Below, piece by piece: positions 46,016 to 59,039 of a DNA stretch of 64,000 nucleotides. The stretch covers positions 3,038,001-3,102,000 of the forward strand of contig NC_087096.1 of NCBI RefSeq assembly GCF_963855985.1, given 5' to 3'. The position numbers were made by a program, and so were the translations under genes. This DNA comes from Ostrinia nubilalis (lineage: Eukaryota; Arthropoda; Insecta; Lepidoptera; Crambidae). Positions within the stretch are counted from its first letter, which is position 1. Every line of letters begins with the position of its first letter. Under the pieces are notes generated by a model. It was not told the origin of the DNA. It saw only the letters and a list, made by a program, of their open reading frames with translations, and did no database searches.

Positions 46016-46149
46016 TGTAGTATGCGCGTCACGACGCACGCACACACTCTCATCCCTTACATAGTATATAAGGTTATACACTATTAATAAATGAGCTCTT
46101 AATACGCAGTCAGTCTACTTATTTAATCGTCCCAACGCCCAACGTTGCA
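46016..46149 (+). repeat. right LTR (134 bp)
   Basis: Identical to the left LTR; followed by the duplicated target GCCT. Confidence 0.9.
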
Positions 46150-46153
46150 GCCT

Positions 46154-48144
46154 AACAAGCGGATAAAGAACTAGAATTTATATATCTATGCAAATTATTG
46201 TTACAGCAACGTATCAAATAAAGAAGGTACCTACTCAAACAAAGATATGTAACGGACTAAATATTGAAACTGAACTAAATCGATTTCATCTATTGATTAC
46301 CGAGCATCAATAGAATTTTCTGCTTTTTTTATGATAAACACCTTAATACTACTACTATTTTTCCATTGTTATGTCTAATTTCCTTTATAATCAAATTGTT
46401 GTTAGACCATATAACTAAATATCAATTCCTCTCAAAATGACTTTGTTGGTAATGCTCCAAAGTACAGCCTCGCTTCCCACCGTCTATCAAATTTCTCCAT
46501 GCACAAAATTGATCACCAATAAATAACAAACACTTCCCTATCTTACCGCTCGATAGCAATCGAATCGATCATTTTTGACACACCCTATATAGCGGGCAGA
46601 GTGTGAACCTCCCACGCATAGAGACACATCCAGGTATTTGTCAATCTGATATCTTACCAGACGATATTAAACTTTATTCACATGTGTGCTAGGATGATAT
46701 TTCAATGTGTAAAATAATGATCAAACAATAGAATAATCGAATAGGTCGCGCAGATATACGATTATTCTAATTCATTTGATGTTCCAATGTAAACACGTTT
46801 AAAAGATATTTCAATTTGTCTTATGACTTTTCCTATTATTCGTAAATATGAAAACAGTCTTATAAACTTAATTTAACAGTTTTATAGTTTGGGATAAACA
46901 AAAACCAAAATAATTTTAACTATAGTGATGTAAGAACGATCGTAGTGTACGACGTATCGATAAATCAATTTTCGCGTATCATTCGATCTACTCTTTAATC
47001 ATATCAAAAGTATAATGTTATAGTAAAGCTTTTTTTAATCAAGAATTTAACCAATGTATGTAATGTAAGCCATTATTTTTATCCAAAAATAAATAAAATT
47101 GACAATTAGGCACATTTTTATGGAAAACAATAAATAATTCACGACCATTCAACACAAACTATCCATTAGTTGGGATTTTATGGTTTTAAATAAAATTGAT
47201 TGATTGCTTCTAAAAGGTTATTTTTCTTGCCTATTTTTACATTCTTAACAAAGAACCAGTCGCTATCTGAAGAGATTTCTTCCTTTATGGTAGTTTCATC
47301 TTGTATTTTTATTAATTAAACAATCAGGGTTCCGTGACAAAAACCATTTCAAAAGATTTTAATTTGTTATATTTTGGCAATTAAATAAATAAAAAAATTG
47401 AAAGCAGGAAATAACTTAAAGAAATTAGGTTATGTCTTTTAAAATGTTGTACCGTTAAAAAAATCGTAAGTGTTTTTGATTGGTAAACCAGTATAGAGTG
47501 TTGCGCTATTTCAAGTAGGTAACTAACTGTCTATGCTATGTTTGTGAACTATGCATGCCCGATGCCTATAAACTTACAACCGAAAACTGACAAATAAGAT
47601 CAGTAACCATCTCTTCACTGCTCTGCATTTATATCTCGAGAACATCCCGCGAAAGTGCAGCCTACACTTGTCTCCGTTTTTATAGCGACGGACCGGCACC
47701 CACGCGTCCACATGCCGACCAGTTTGGTTGCATTTGTCCTGTCAACATTAGTTTTTGCGAGAAATATTAAGCCCACACCATTTTAAAATCGATATGAATG
47801 TCCTGGGATATAGCTAGATCTGGGAAATTTTGAAAATTTATGGGATTAAAATCGATTTCGAACCAATCTTCCAAATCTATGAGACATCACTAGTGACTGT
47901 CCTTAAGGTTTTAAGTTAGTTGACTGTCTTTTCTTAAGTTTTACTACCTACGTAGAGCTTAGCATTAGACATTTTTTTAAACTACTATTCTATTTTCGAT
48001 TCCCACCACAGGCAGTTCGATTTTTTAAAGTTATTTATAATTAAGAAAACTACTACGAGTAGTTAAAAAAAAATGATTTTGGAAAATTCCAATTGAGCAA
48101 AATGAAAATCGGACAAGTCCCCGGCTACCACTTGCCTTAAATAA
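46154..48144. other. no gene recognised
   Basis: 2 kb of AT-rich DNA. A GC-richer segment at 47640-47740 has no open frame or named motif. Confidence 0.45.
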
Positions 48145-49217
48145 AAAACCGGCCAAGTGCGAGTCGGGCTCGCACACCGAGGGTTCCGCCGTACAAACGT
48201 AGCGGTTTACAATTTATGACGTATTAAATCAAATTACTTACTTGATTCCGTTGCGAGTAGTGGCGAATTTCAAAATATGCGGTATGATTATTTTTTATTT
48301 ATTTATTTTTCCTATATTTGCATTATAGGTAGGTACCTGTCTACCTCAGCGTTTTGAATTTTTGCGTTGATTTAGAATTTCTCACAGTTTAGAGGCAATT
48401 AGATTTAAGAATTGTTTGATATGAATTTCAACTATAATATCTCTACGCGTTCATGTGAAAAAGGGTTGGTAGTAAGTTTATAATTATTAAAAAAATATTT
48501 TATGTCATGTAAGCAAAAATAATATTTTAAATTTTATATAACTTCAAATTTATCATTTTCCCAATTTTTCCTTTATCTGTACTATATAACGTTGCTTCGT
48601 GCCGAATTTCAAGATTCTGAGTTCACAGGAAGTACCTTGTAGGTTTTGATTCCCTAGCGTGTGACGGAAATTCGTCTAAGGTGTCGGTATAAACTGCTGT
48701 ATCTTTTGATCGCGTTAACTTAGAAGTTTGATTTTTTTACTTCTTAAAGGGACAATAGATCTAGGTATTTGGTATAAATTTCAATTTGATACCTTTATTC
48801 GTTCGTGAGAAATAAGGTAGTAAGTTTCATTTTATTAAAATATTTTTATTATATTATATAACTAAAAAAATGTCATTTTCGCAATTTTTCCTATATTTGC
48901 ATTATATGACAATGCTTTATGCCAAATTTCAAGATTCTGAGTTTACGGGAAGTATCCTGTAGGTTTTGATTCCTTTGCGAGTATCGAAAATTTGTTGAAA
49001 ATATCGACATAATCGGCTGTATCTTTTGATTGGCTTGGCTTAGAAATTTGATATTTTCACAGCTTAAAGGGACAATAGACCTGAGTATTTCATGTGAATT
49101 TCAGCTTGATACGTTCACGCGTTCTTGAGATAAAGGGTCTTGACAGACGGACGGACGGACAACAAAGTGATCCTATAAGGGTTCCGTTTTTTCCTTTTGA
49201 GGTACGGAACCCTAAAA
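48145..49217 (+). repeat. 1.07-kb lepidopteran interspersed repeat with internal 320-bp duplication
   Basis: Begins accggccaagtgcgagtcgg and ends tgaggtacggaaccctaaaa, recognisable ends of a very common moth repeat. Two internal units repeat with a 320-bp period (ccaatttttcct at 48561, gcaatttttcct at 48881), each containing aatttcaagattctgagtt and taaagggacaatag. A partial third unit starts near 48307. Near the 3' end (acgg)n is followed by a hairpin pairing agggttccg (49178-49186) with cggaaccct (49205-49213). No coding; class not settled. Confidence 0.7.
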
Positions 49218-49815
49218 ATTAATAATGCAAAACCTCTACCTATCCCATCGGTATCCAAACACCACCTCTATAACTTGCTTCTAAACGGCACACATTTGCG
49301 GCCACTACCCAATAACTTCATATTAGCATTTCCAATTACGTAATAATATAATCCGTTGTAAATCGCGAGAAAAGCCGCGCGCGCGCCATTGCGATTCTGC
49401 CGGGTCGAAATATTGCAAGCAATACATTTCAATTTAAGATGCAGGAGCTCGTGCCTAGTTGTAGTGGTCTATTTATTGGTAATAATGCTCAAAATTACGT
49501 TAATCAATTGTTTCTGTTAACAAAAGTAATAGGTTGTAGCATAGAGGATACATTTTTAAAGGGGTAATAAGCCCACCATTTCAACCCATCCTCCTAAACT
49601 TTCGAGTGTTTAATAGAGACATACATAGGTAAAAATCTGTAATGCATGTTATATTCCCAGTAAGTTCTTGCAAAACCAAAAAAACACCGTTTTTAGGTTG
49701 GCAGATCCTAATTGGCCTAAAACATCGCACACAGGGCACGTTACCTAAAACTTGTCTTTTATTTTCTGCAATCATTTACCTACTCTATATGATGTGCACA
49801 TGAAGTTTTAACTTA
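49218..49815. other. no gene recognised
   Basis: No supported features. Confidence 0.5.
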
Positions 49816-49955
49816 TACAGGGTGGAATTTTGTAATGCCACCTGGAGGGATAGTACTCTTAATACTGTAGATAGAAAATTTTACTGAAACAAAACATTCT
49901 TTTATTTTTGAAAAGAAAGAGAACTGCATTCGGCATTACAAAATTCCACCCTGTA
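49816..49955. mobile_element. TA-duplicating MITE (ACAGGGTGGAATTTTG ends)
   Basis: 140 bp including TA at both edges. The 24-bp terminal repeats (CAGGGTGGAATTTTGTAATG and its inverse) are exact. Tc1/mariner-like insertion is inferred from the TA. Confidence 0.75.
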
Positions 49956-52900
49956 TAGAGTTTATCGCACCTTATATAGCAATAATAGGTGCGATTTTGC
50001 AACAATTATGTATATTCCTTCTATCCTCTTTCGCAATGATTTGCAAGTTCCTCCACATAAATGATTCAGTACCAATCACCCACCTAATCCAGATGACGGC
50101 GCAGAATGGACTCAACACGTCGGGCGAGTCCATCTGACGGGCGAGTCCATAATCGCGTACAGACAGCACATCGGCCTTTACATTTCTAATGCAAAATCAA
50201 CCCTATCGCTATTATAATAAGATACCACAGTTTGTTTCTTCATGTGCTGTGGTCCGTAGTTCGAACCAACGCTAAGACGACACGTGAAGAGAGCAATAAT
50301 CTCGTTACGGTCAGCATAATTGGTACAAATCAGATTTAGCTTCAAAACTAATAGCGAATTTATTAAACTGTAACTGTATCTACAATCTACATTCTACATG
50401 TTTATTGTAAAGTCTACGTGTTTCAATTATTGCGATGAATTTAATGAGATGAAATTGTAACTGTCATTAGAAATTAATTAAAAGTTACTAATCGTATGAA
50501 ACCCTTTCCATTTTCCATATTTTAAATTGCAATTGAGTAGGTAGCTCATAGCTCTAGATTTTAAGTCAAATATAAATTAAATCAAACAGTTATTTGAAAA
50601 TTAATTGACTTTCCATTGCTATTTTTTTAAAGGAAAGTTGTTGTGTTATGGTCTAACTACCTAATTGTGGTCATTCTCATTATTGCGGTTTGTATTTGCT
50701 ACTAATGATGTCTTACTTCTTGTTCTTATATAAAAAGTTGATGAAGCATGAAAAGAAAACTCATCAAAATGCAAGAAAATGTGATCGCGACACTCATACA
50801 AATCGTCCAACGCATAGCTATAAATTAGTTGATATGACAGGCACGCCACAAAGACTGTAAAGATCGCTCCTAATGAGTCCCCGGAATCCTGCGCAATCAT
50901 TAACAGAGCTAATTAACTAGCATAATAATTTGCAATTGAAAACATTAACTACAAAAACAGGCCCGCTCCACCCTTAAACAGACGAAATAATTTAATCGGA
51001 ACAATATGGCGCGAGTGAGGAAATAGTTAAAGTGCCAATCGGAGCAAAAACGTATCACGGTGAATAATTACAATGCGATCCGAATGGGAAGCCCAGTGGA
51101 GATTTGTCGAACTAAACGAAAGCCTTAGTTCATTTGCGTAAAGCTTATTTTTGAGTGGTAACTTCGACGCTAGCACCACGCTTGGAAGACTTTGTATTTA
51201 AAACAAAATGCGCGGTTTTAGTGATGAGCCTGACACGTTTTTACCGATATCGTAGTGGTCCATGGGATCCGATAATTGCATCACCGACGTGCCCCAGCTG
51301 TGTATCTTGGAATTATTACAATACACGCGATATATCACACTGTTTTTGAGTGAAAATACTATGACATATTTGGAGAAGTCTTGATATGATTGGCGTCAAA
51401 AGATAAAGTATCGTCAATTATGGTATTTCAAGAGAGTTTTTATAGGTAGCTTGATCCATGATTTGAAGTGGCTATGACGACGGCAGAATAGTTCGTATAA
51501 ACTTTTATGATTCTTAGTTACACACCTGTCTATGAACCCAGTCATATGATTTGGTGTGCCATTATCACAAAATTAAATAAGCTCATTTATTTTAATTTTT
51601 TTTAAATCACTTCACTCTTGTACGATTTGCTATTCATTCGTTCTAACGCAAATTCAAATGATGCGCAGAGGCATTGCTTGAAGGCATTTAATTAAATTAT
51701 ATAAGCGTATCCGTGCTCCCGTTATGACCTAAGGGCTTAAGCAAGTAGCCTACCAACATCACACTAAAATAATAATGTATGGGATTAACATGACTAACGA
51801 AAAATGGCGTAACTGATTTTCAACTTTAGTAACCTAGGTCTTAAGTTGAAAATTGTTTACGATAAATCTCATTAATTATGTAGCGTTGGTAGGACTTGTA
51901 TAGTCCCTCTGTTGGCCTGACACCCCGAGCTCGTATCTCTCGAGGCAGCCCGCAGCGACACCCCATAAACTTTGCTCGAGCTTTATGCAAAATTAATTGA
52001 TATTACGCCTCAAATACGATGACCTTAACCGGCGTTCCCAATAGTAAATCTTAGGGAGCATACGTAGTCATTAATACATTGTAACGGACTTAAATTATTT
52101 TGGTTTACGAGATCAAAATTGCTCTAGATATGCATAGTAAAAGGAATTACGATGAATTTCGTATGCTCAAAGTGTGCTAGTAATTGTCTCGGACCCTACA
52201 AAATCAGTGCTAGTAACCAGCCAGAACTCACTTTAGTTTTAAGTTCCTTTTAGACTCTGGCAGCACAATGAGATATCTACATGTAGAGATTTTTCATGAC
52301 GAATAACTTTCGCAATTTTTCATCCCCATAAGTGATGTCACTTGATATTGTCTTACAATTTTCCAAATGTTTATCTTCCTATACGAGTATAACCTGGATT
52401 CCTTTATAACTGAACATAAAACCTTATTGCCAACCGAAATAACTGGTTTTTGGCACAAAAAGAAAAACATGTTGGTAAGCTATTGGTTATTTTCCACGTA
52501 ATATTAAAACCGTTTAATAAAATCACACGTTTCATACGCGTCCGGTACTAAACCAGAAACCAGTAGCTTCGCACCTAATGGTAATGAAATGAGCATGAAT
52601 ATGATATCATTAGCTTAAGACTCGTTCACATCATTGGATAAAAATTACGTAATTCGAGCCAACGGGACATGGTCAGTTTTTCCGCAAAATTTTGATCGGA
52701 AAGTATTGAAACCGTTTCATTTTGATACGCCGCTATTTCTATTTTTAAAAGACAAGGTTTTTTGTTGCGAAGTTTTTATTAAAACCAAATAAAATGCCAC
52801 ATTATTTTGCCACTTATGTGTTCTCGTCTGTATATTTATGGTCGAATTGGCTTACGTAGTGGAAATTGTCTATAATTGTCGTCCAAATGTCTCATCGATT

Positions 52901-53984
52901 TGTGTCGTATGACTTTGTGCTTCTTAATACAAAATAGCCACTTTATCTGTCTTCGCTCGTTAAATATTACAACAACACGTATGAGCGCTCAATACTGGTT
53001 AAGCTCGCTAGAAGAGCCCTTATATGAAGGCATTTTAATTGATCTGTAACATCGTCCCAACATTGTAATGTAAGTGAGTTTTCTCAAGAATAATCCGGAA
53101 CAAAAACTTAGCATCGCCTGAGGGTACGGGGCCACGTAATTTCTTCGCCACTTAGCTAAACTTTATAGGTTCTTGCAACTTGTCATTTGGCTGATTATCC
53201 TCATTGGATCCCACCGTAACAACCTGATGCAAATAGTTAGGAATGTATAAGAATATCGGCTCTATGACGATAACCATAAGGACAATGTACTGTTGGAGTA
53301 TTAGAATAAAATTGACTTTGTATAGTCAGCATACCAATATTTACGAAACAACAAAAATGAAGGCACAAAATTTATCTGAACGTAAAAAGACTACTAATCC
53401 CATAGTGACATGTTGTCCAGTTACTTTAAAAGACTCTAACGAAACTGTACGGTCACAAATCGCCAGTCTGCTTGTGACCACGGCTGCAGCATAGCAACCG
53501 AAACGTCAAGCCCTGAGTACATGTAACTCATATAAAAATGTCACATTGAGACCCGTGTGTCTCTATTTTAATGTAACTTTACTTTCACAAAAATATCAGA
53601 ATTAGGATGTACTCTAGGATATTTTCTGTGCAGACTATCCGTTTGTGTAGCGTTAAGTGGCGCTTGTAGGGTAAAGCGCTGTTTTGCAGACCACACAGGT
53701 CGGTCCCGGTTGTTCGCTGTAGCGATTGCAGTTTTATTAGGGTAAAATACAGTTTTCGCACAAAAGCCTTGAGCCTTGATGTTACTGATGCGTTATAGTC
53801 ATTTTTATGGTCCTGCAAATCGATCGAGAATCTTGGTCTTCATTTAAAATCCCATGTTGTACTTTTGCTATATGCTCTTTATAATTTAGGCACAAGATTT
53901 TAGAAGTATTGATTCATAGGTTTTTCTGTTAAAAAGCGATTTGTATAAAGCCTGTAAGTAGAGACTCTATATTGCACGCCACAC
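49956..53984. other. quiet 4-kb stretch, no gene or repeat recognised
   Basis: The longest stretch of the window without an identifiable transposon. Frames are short (up to 83 codons) and have no recognisable content. It may be intronic or intergenic single-copy DNA. Confidence 0.5.
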
Positions 53985-54165
53985 AAAAACTGACATCACA
54001 TAATTTCAAAAGTTGGAACGGCATAATTTTTATTAAGACGATATCATTGCTAATAAGCTATTTTGAAAACAATAACAATTCAAAGTGTCTATTAGGAATT
54101 GAACGCTGGATCGTTGCGTCAAGAGGTAACTCTTTAACCACTACTCCACGAAGGATTAAGGTGTA
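53985..54165 (-). mobile_element. tRNA-derived SINE (second family)
   Basis: Minus strand from 54160: an A-box-like tggagtagtggttaaagag, then a B-box-like cgttcaattcc about 40 bp later, followed by an AT-rich body. It fits a decayed tRNA-headed SINE; the edges are approximate. Confidence 0.4.
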
Positions 54166-54433
54166 AGATCTACTCATAAGCCTGAGATCACGAACTATCA
54201 AGTCTAAATGACAAGTCTGGTCTTACAAAGATCATCCGACAAGTAACTTGAATGTTTATAATAACGGGTTTCATAATAATAAAGAATTTATTCACAATAC
54301 ACATGGGCATAGTTGTAAATGCTCACCATAAGTGCATAGTGCTCCCAGCTAAAATATTATTTATAAATGATGATGTAGCCTGATAGGTGTTTTTAATTCT
54401 TAAATCTTTCTAATAATATTTTTCCCTTTTCAG
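54166..54433. other. no gene recognised
   Basis: Short AT-rich spacer upstream of a candidate acceptor. Confidence 0.4.
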
Positions 54434-54492
54434 GTAAAATCAGTGCCCAGTGGGTTGCCCTGTAACTGAGTTTAGGAATATTTTCCAAAGCG
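54434..54492 (+). other. candidate small non-coding exon
   Basis: A strong acceptor (tttttcccttttcag, ending at 54433) and a good donor (GCG followed by GTGAGT, 54493) bracket 59 bp with stops in all three frames. It could be a UTR exon, but such pairs also arise by chance. Confidence 0.2.
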
Positions 54493-54695
54493 GTGAGTTT
54501 ATCTACATTTTATTTTAAGTAATTCTTTTTAAATCATATTTCAATGTTGTTTTTGTAATGCTCTTTAGACATACCATATTCTTTTAATAATTCTAACGTA
54601 ATGTTATTGGTTGCCTACACCAAAATAATGATCGGAAAGCGCATTAAATTGAATGCAACATAAAGTGGCGAGTTAACCGTAAGCGTGCTTCCATC

Positions 54696-54742
54696 ATGGC
54701 GGATCTGATACGCCATTTTGGTTGCCATGACAACGGGGGCGG
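54696..54742. promoter_or_regulatory. RFX X-box and YY1/Pho-like site cluster
   Basis: gttgccatgacaac (54721-54734) matches the RFX X-box consensus GTHNYYATRRNAAC at every position on both strands. Within 45 bp are three GCCAT cores (54696 inverted, 54712, 54724), the Pho/YY1 core, and GGGGGCGG (54735-54742), in a GC-rich patch that stands out from AT-rich surroundings. An enhancer or a promoter is possible. Confidence 0.4.
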
Positions 54743-56466
54743 CCGCGGCTCTTTGATTTAACACGCGCCGTTTTTGTAGCGCGAATAATGGTGCAGGAAC
54801 AAGGTTGGCAGGCGTTAGATAAGTCTGGACTCCACACCTTTGTCGTATTGTGCCAATCATTAGAAGCAAGCTTATACAGTGTGTAAGGAATAAGTTGATT
54901 AAATTGATTTGCGATTGTGCTGTGAAAATCTCTAGAATTTTATTTACCTATTTCCTTTTGGGAAAATCCGCGATTTCCTTTATTTATAATTGGATTTTTC
55001 ATTTTTAGAGAACATTAAAACATAACAGAGCATAAGGTAAAATCGCAACTTACGTTATTAATTCCTTACAAAAGCTTCATCAGTCACTTTAGTAAGTACG
55101 AGTACCTAAGTCATGAAAACAGACAGTTTAACATTTAATTTTTCGGAGGATAATAATGACTTAGGTACAAAAAGTTTGGCGAAGAACGTGAATCTGACAT
55201 TTATCAAAATGTATGATTTAAGTTTTTGTCCAATTCACCCTGTATAGTGCCCCGCAGCGAGCAAACGCCACATCATGGTTCAATGACTTGTAGAAGCATC
55301 ACTGTCACGTTTAGCTGTCGCGGTTGGATTCGGAATAACACTGACTCTTAACAAAAGGGGAAGAGTTTACTGGCTGAAAATAGCAAAGCCGTAAGCAAAA
55401 AGAGAAAGAAAAAGTTTCAGAAATTAATTCAAAAATATCTGATTGAGCTGCGTTCCTTCGTAGCATTAATGTCATAATTTTGACCATTAGATGAGCTTGC
55501 ATTGAGCCACGGCATGCCATGATGTACAAAATTATGAATATAATTGTCAAATATTTTTCTGATATAAATAATATTTAACGTTTCTGGTTCAATATAAGTA
55601 TAAAGCCCTTTTAAGTCAATCTTTCCTTGGATGAGTATTTTTTTAAATTTGCTGCTATATTGCGAATTAAAACTGGTATCAACAGTTAGGTATCCTGAAT
55701 TTAATCAAATGTCTAGGTCATATTTAAAATAACAAATTGACAGCCCTAATAGAAACATGGAAATTGGTAGAGCCTGACTGGATTTGTATGGAGCGGGGGA
55801 GGCGTATCGTAGATACGACATGCGCCTCAACAATGTTATGGGCAGATTTGTTGATATAGCGACACCATTTATGGTTTAACCGACAACCTATCTGAGAACG
55901 TTTCATACCATTATGGTAATGAATAGATATGGGGTAATTTTAATTATTGGTCGCAGATTAAAGCCTCACATTATCTCTGGCCAAATGTCGTACGTGTCTG
56001 TAATTAACAAAAAATTATACGTGAAATTTCACTTAAATACATTTCATCACTGAAATGTGAATAAAATGTTAATATTTCCACTAAAATCATTCAGTAAGCG
56101 AGCTAACGACTCAAACTCAAAACGGAATTCAATTTTTTCGCACTCACTACACTTACCGCCCACTGTGCAAGGTGCTATATTACACATTTTGCAATTTTTA
56201 CGACTACTTTTTGACTTAATAAGTTACATAGTTTTCTTGTGTCGGAATTTTTAGTGCCATTTATCTACTTCCCGCTGTGCTGTTGATGTTTCTGTTAACT
56301 TTTATTCAAGATTGTAATGCTAATTAAGTCAATGTATGTGTGGTGAGTAAAGTGACAGTTGTAAAACTGCATTTTCTTTTTGCCACTTTAATATTCTTAA
56401 ATTAGTTCGTTTCAAATCAAATCATTTATTTGTAAAACATAGGTAAATGTGGAATTCAGGTGGTAC
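54743..56466. other. no gene recognised
   Basis: Contains caccctgtata at 55235-55246, which resembles a single end of a MITE; otherwise nothing supported. Confidence 0.45.
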
Positions 56467-56680
56467 TTAGATTTCAGCCGAAAGACGTCCACAGCCGGAC
56501 AAAGGAGCAAGGATTTCCACAAACACCGGTCCTGCGCCGCTCGCATTTAGGCACCTCCCGCGACCTTCACCAGATCGTCGTTCCACCTAGTGGAAGGCCT
56601 GCCCACGCTACGTCTTCTGGCTCGTGGTCTCCACTCAAGAACTTTCCTGCCCCAGCGGCTATCAGCTCTACGAGCTGAGA
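56467..56680 (-). mobile_element. RTE-type LINE C-terminal fragment, minus strand
   Basis: The minus-strand frame reads RKVLEWRPRARRRSVGRPST followed by RWNDDLVKVAGG and a stop, then in a shifted frame RCLWKSL and PAVDVFRLK. This is the C-terminal end of an RTE-like LINE protein broken by at least one frameshift. Confidence 0.75.
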
Positions 56681-58196
56681 CTGGTTTTTAAACCTCCCAT
56701 ATTATTAGTTTCACCACACATATAACGTCGTAACAATTGATTATATTGTGTCTCGATTCATGTGCTTAAAGGTATATACAAAAATTAAGTACTTATATGG
56801 TGATGCAACGAACATTTTCCAACTGCACTCTACCACTACAACATCCTTTGTTTGATTTTCATAGTCCCCCCAGCTAATAATAGACTCCATATATTTTTCT
56901 ATTATCAAACGGATCTTCATAAATCGCCCCTGTCAACCATACAAGTGTTAAAGTTACTAATCAAGAGTTTCACGACCTCTTACGAGGTTTTAATTACCGC
57001 GGAGTGTTGGCCGCACCACCGCACTGTGGGGTGCAAATCTATCGCGCGAACTAATTAAAATACTCAGCACGATTTCTCTTACACTTGTAACTATGAAGAA
57101 TGTTTATATGTAAAATACGCTGACAAACGACCGCTCAGATGCGGGAGCCATCGGCCCTGGACAAACTGCAAAATCAACAAAAGTGATTGAAATTCTGACT
57201 AAACTAATAGTTAAAAACTTGCATCGGATAAAATTACTAAATTTAAAAACGTGAAAAGCCAAAACAGTATGATATAGGTAGCTTACAAATATTGGAAGCC
57301 AAATTAAATATTGATATTAAATGTTTTTAACATTCTTAACAGTTTGTCTCGTTTTTGAGTCATCTGAATCTATAAGATAGTGTAGCTATATTACGTAGGT
57401 TCAAATATGAAACCTTTGTTGTGTTATTTATTTGAAAATTATCACTCACAACTTTTGATTAACTTCATTACTAACCACACAAGATTGATCTGTGTACATA
57501 ATTGTGATTTTTATTAATAAATTGTAAATTAATCTTCAAACTAAAATAAATTGTTTCTCACATCATTGAATACCAACACTTAGATAAATTGTTGTACCTT
57601 TACTAAATTGTAAACCCATGTGAAGAATCGTGTAGATAATCTCTCTTATCTTGCATCAAAAGAGATGCTATGAATAGATAAGACTTAATACGCAGACACT
57701 TGCATACAAACTAGGCCTGTACAGTGCAGGGCACTATTAATCGTGGCGGCTCTTAATAACTGGCTAATGTAGACTCTAATTGAACTTGATAAGGTTCATT
57801 TTTTGAAATTTTTGATAATATGAACTTGTTATTTATGCTGACTGTACATGTGTTACCTCGAGCTATTAGAAAAGCTTATTTCCACAACCATGCAAGCATG
57901 ATCGAGTGTCCCAGCCTCGCATAACTTGCTCCCAGTGATCAACAGTTTAGCGCCAATTAGTGCTAGCGCGTAACCACTGTGCACCACACTCGTCAAGCGC
58001 ACAGTGGGAGGTAAGGTGCAGATTTAAGCTTAAAAATGCAGCCTTCTTAATTTGTAACTATAGAAAAACGAAAAGCACAATCGTATTGTTGTAAATACCC
58101 AACTTACAAAACTCTATAAAAAATATTTTGTTTTGTATCGACATAGAAATAGTTTAGCTATTAACATATTCGTGGATTTTCGACAATTATCGTCAA
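56681..58196. other. no gene recognised
   Basis: AT-rich. cagtgggaggtaaggtgc (58003) and its inverse gcaccttgcacagtgggcgg (56160-56180, read in reverse) hint at a decayed dispersed repeat. Confidence 0.4.
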
Positions 58197-58388
58197 CTAG
58201 CTTTCCGCCCGCGGCTTCGCCCGCGTGGAATTTTGTCTGTCACAGAAAAACTTTATCGCGCGCGTCCCTGTTTCAAAAACCGGGATAAAAACTCTCCTAA
58301 AACTATCCTATGTTCTTTCCCGGGACTCAAACTATCTCTATGCCAAATTTCATCAAAATCGGTTGCGAGGTTTAAGCGGGAAAGCGTA

Positions 58389-58441
<53 letters not shown>

Positions 58442-58472
58442 GTTACTTTCGCATTTATAATATTAGTTGGGA
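58197..58472 (-). mobile_element. complete short Helitron-like element
   Basis: On the minus strand it starts TCCCAACTAATATTATAAAT (58472 downward) and ends in a GC-rich hairpin and CTAG (58197-58200). The flanks are A and T exactly as Helitron insertion predicts. It includes a 53-bp ACAG microsatellite (58389-58441). Non-autonomous, 276 bp. Confidence 0.8.
58389..58441 (+). repeat. (ACAG)13 microsatellite
   Basis: Thirteen uninterrupted ACAG units inside the Helitron-like element; the sister copy at 62767 has about three, so length varies between copies. Confidence 0.9.
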
Positions 58473-59036
58473 TTAATCTCTGACACCCCAATGCGTGATG
58501 AACAAAACTATGAACTACCAATGTACCTATTTATAGTTTTGTTTCTTCATAAATATTTATCACCTGGATTCCTAATAGGTATGCTCATACTCAACGCTAA
58601 AATACCTTTTGCCTGTTTTGACAGCCTGTAAATTATTCATCCCAAAAAGCAAATAAACTCCATAATAACACTAATATCGCCGGCAACTTGCCCAATGCGT
58701 TGTTTCCAGGTCGTATAGCCGCTGGTTTACGGCGCCAAAGAGACGCTAACGTCTTATATGTTGCCGTTTTAAAGCAATTCTGTGACTTTAATGTAGGTAG
58801 GTGTGTAATCAACAGCCGGAATTTCTCATGCAATGTATTTACTAAAGAGCAGTTTTTTTTTCCGTGATATTTACCAAATGACTCAAAATGGTGATGCCAT
58901 CACGTTGCTTCACTTGAAATCTGGTAAACACGTTGCAAGATTTTCGGAAGATGATTTTGTACAAACTTTTTACAAGCTGAATCGTCTTTGGGTGTAAATC
59001 AACCCTAAATTTACCCTTTAATACGCCAAAGAACAT
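58473..59036. other. no gene recognised
   Basis: No supported features. Confidence 0.5.
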
Positions 59037-59039
59037 TAA

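Larger units (their letters stand above)
43034..46149 (+). mobile_element. young non-autonomous LTR retrotransposon
   Basis: A 3116-bp element with two identical 134-bp LTRs (TG...CA), flanked by the 4-bp duplication GCCT (43030-43033 and 46150-46153). A primer-binding site starts directly after the left LTR, and a polypurine tract precedes the right LTR. The 2.85-kb interior is AT-rich and has no frame above about 61 codons on either strand, so gag, pol and env are absent. It must have been mobilised by an autonomous partner elsewhere. The 4-bp duplication and PBS suit a Ty3/Gypsy-type helper; that assignment is inferred. Identical LTRs imply a recent insertion. Confidence 0.85.

Noticed and set aside
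42887..46087. Two frames with identical C-termini (42887-43105 and 45899-46087)
   Set aside because: The shared part is the LTR sequence; it is not a gene family.
50230..50300. Possible tRNA gene (tagttcgaacc B-box-like)
   Set aside because: No A box at the right distance and no cloverleaf can be drawn.
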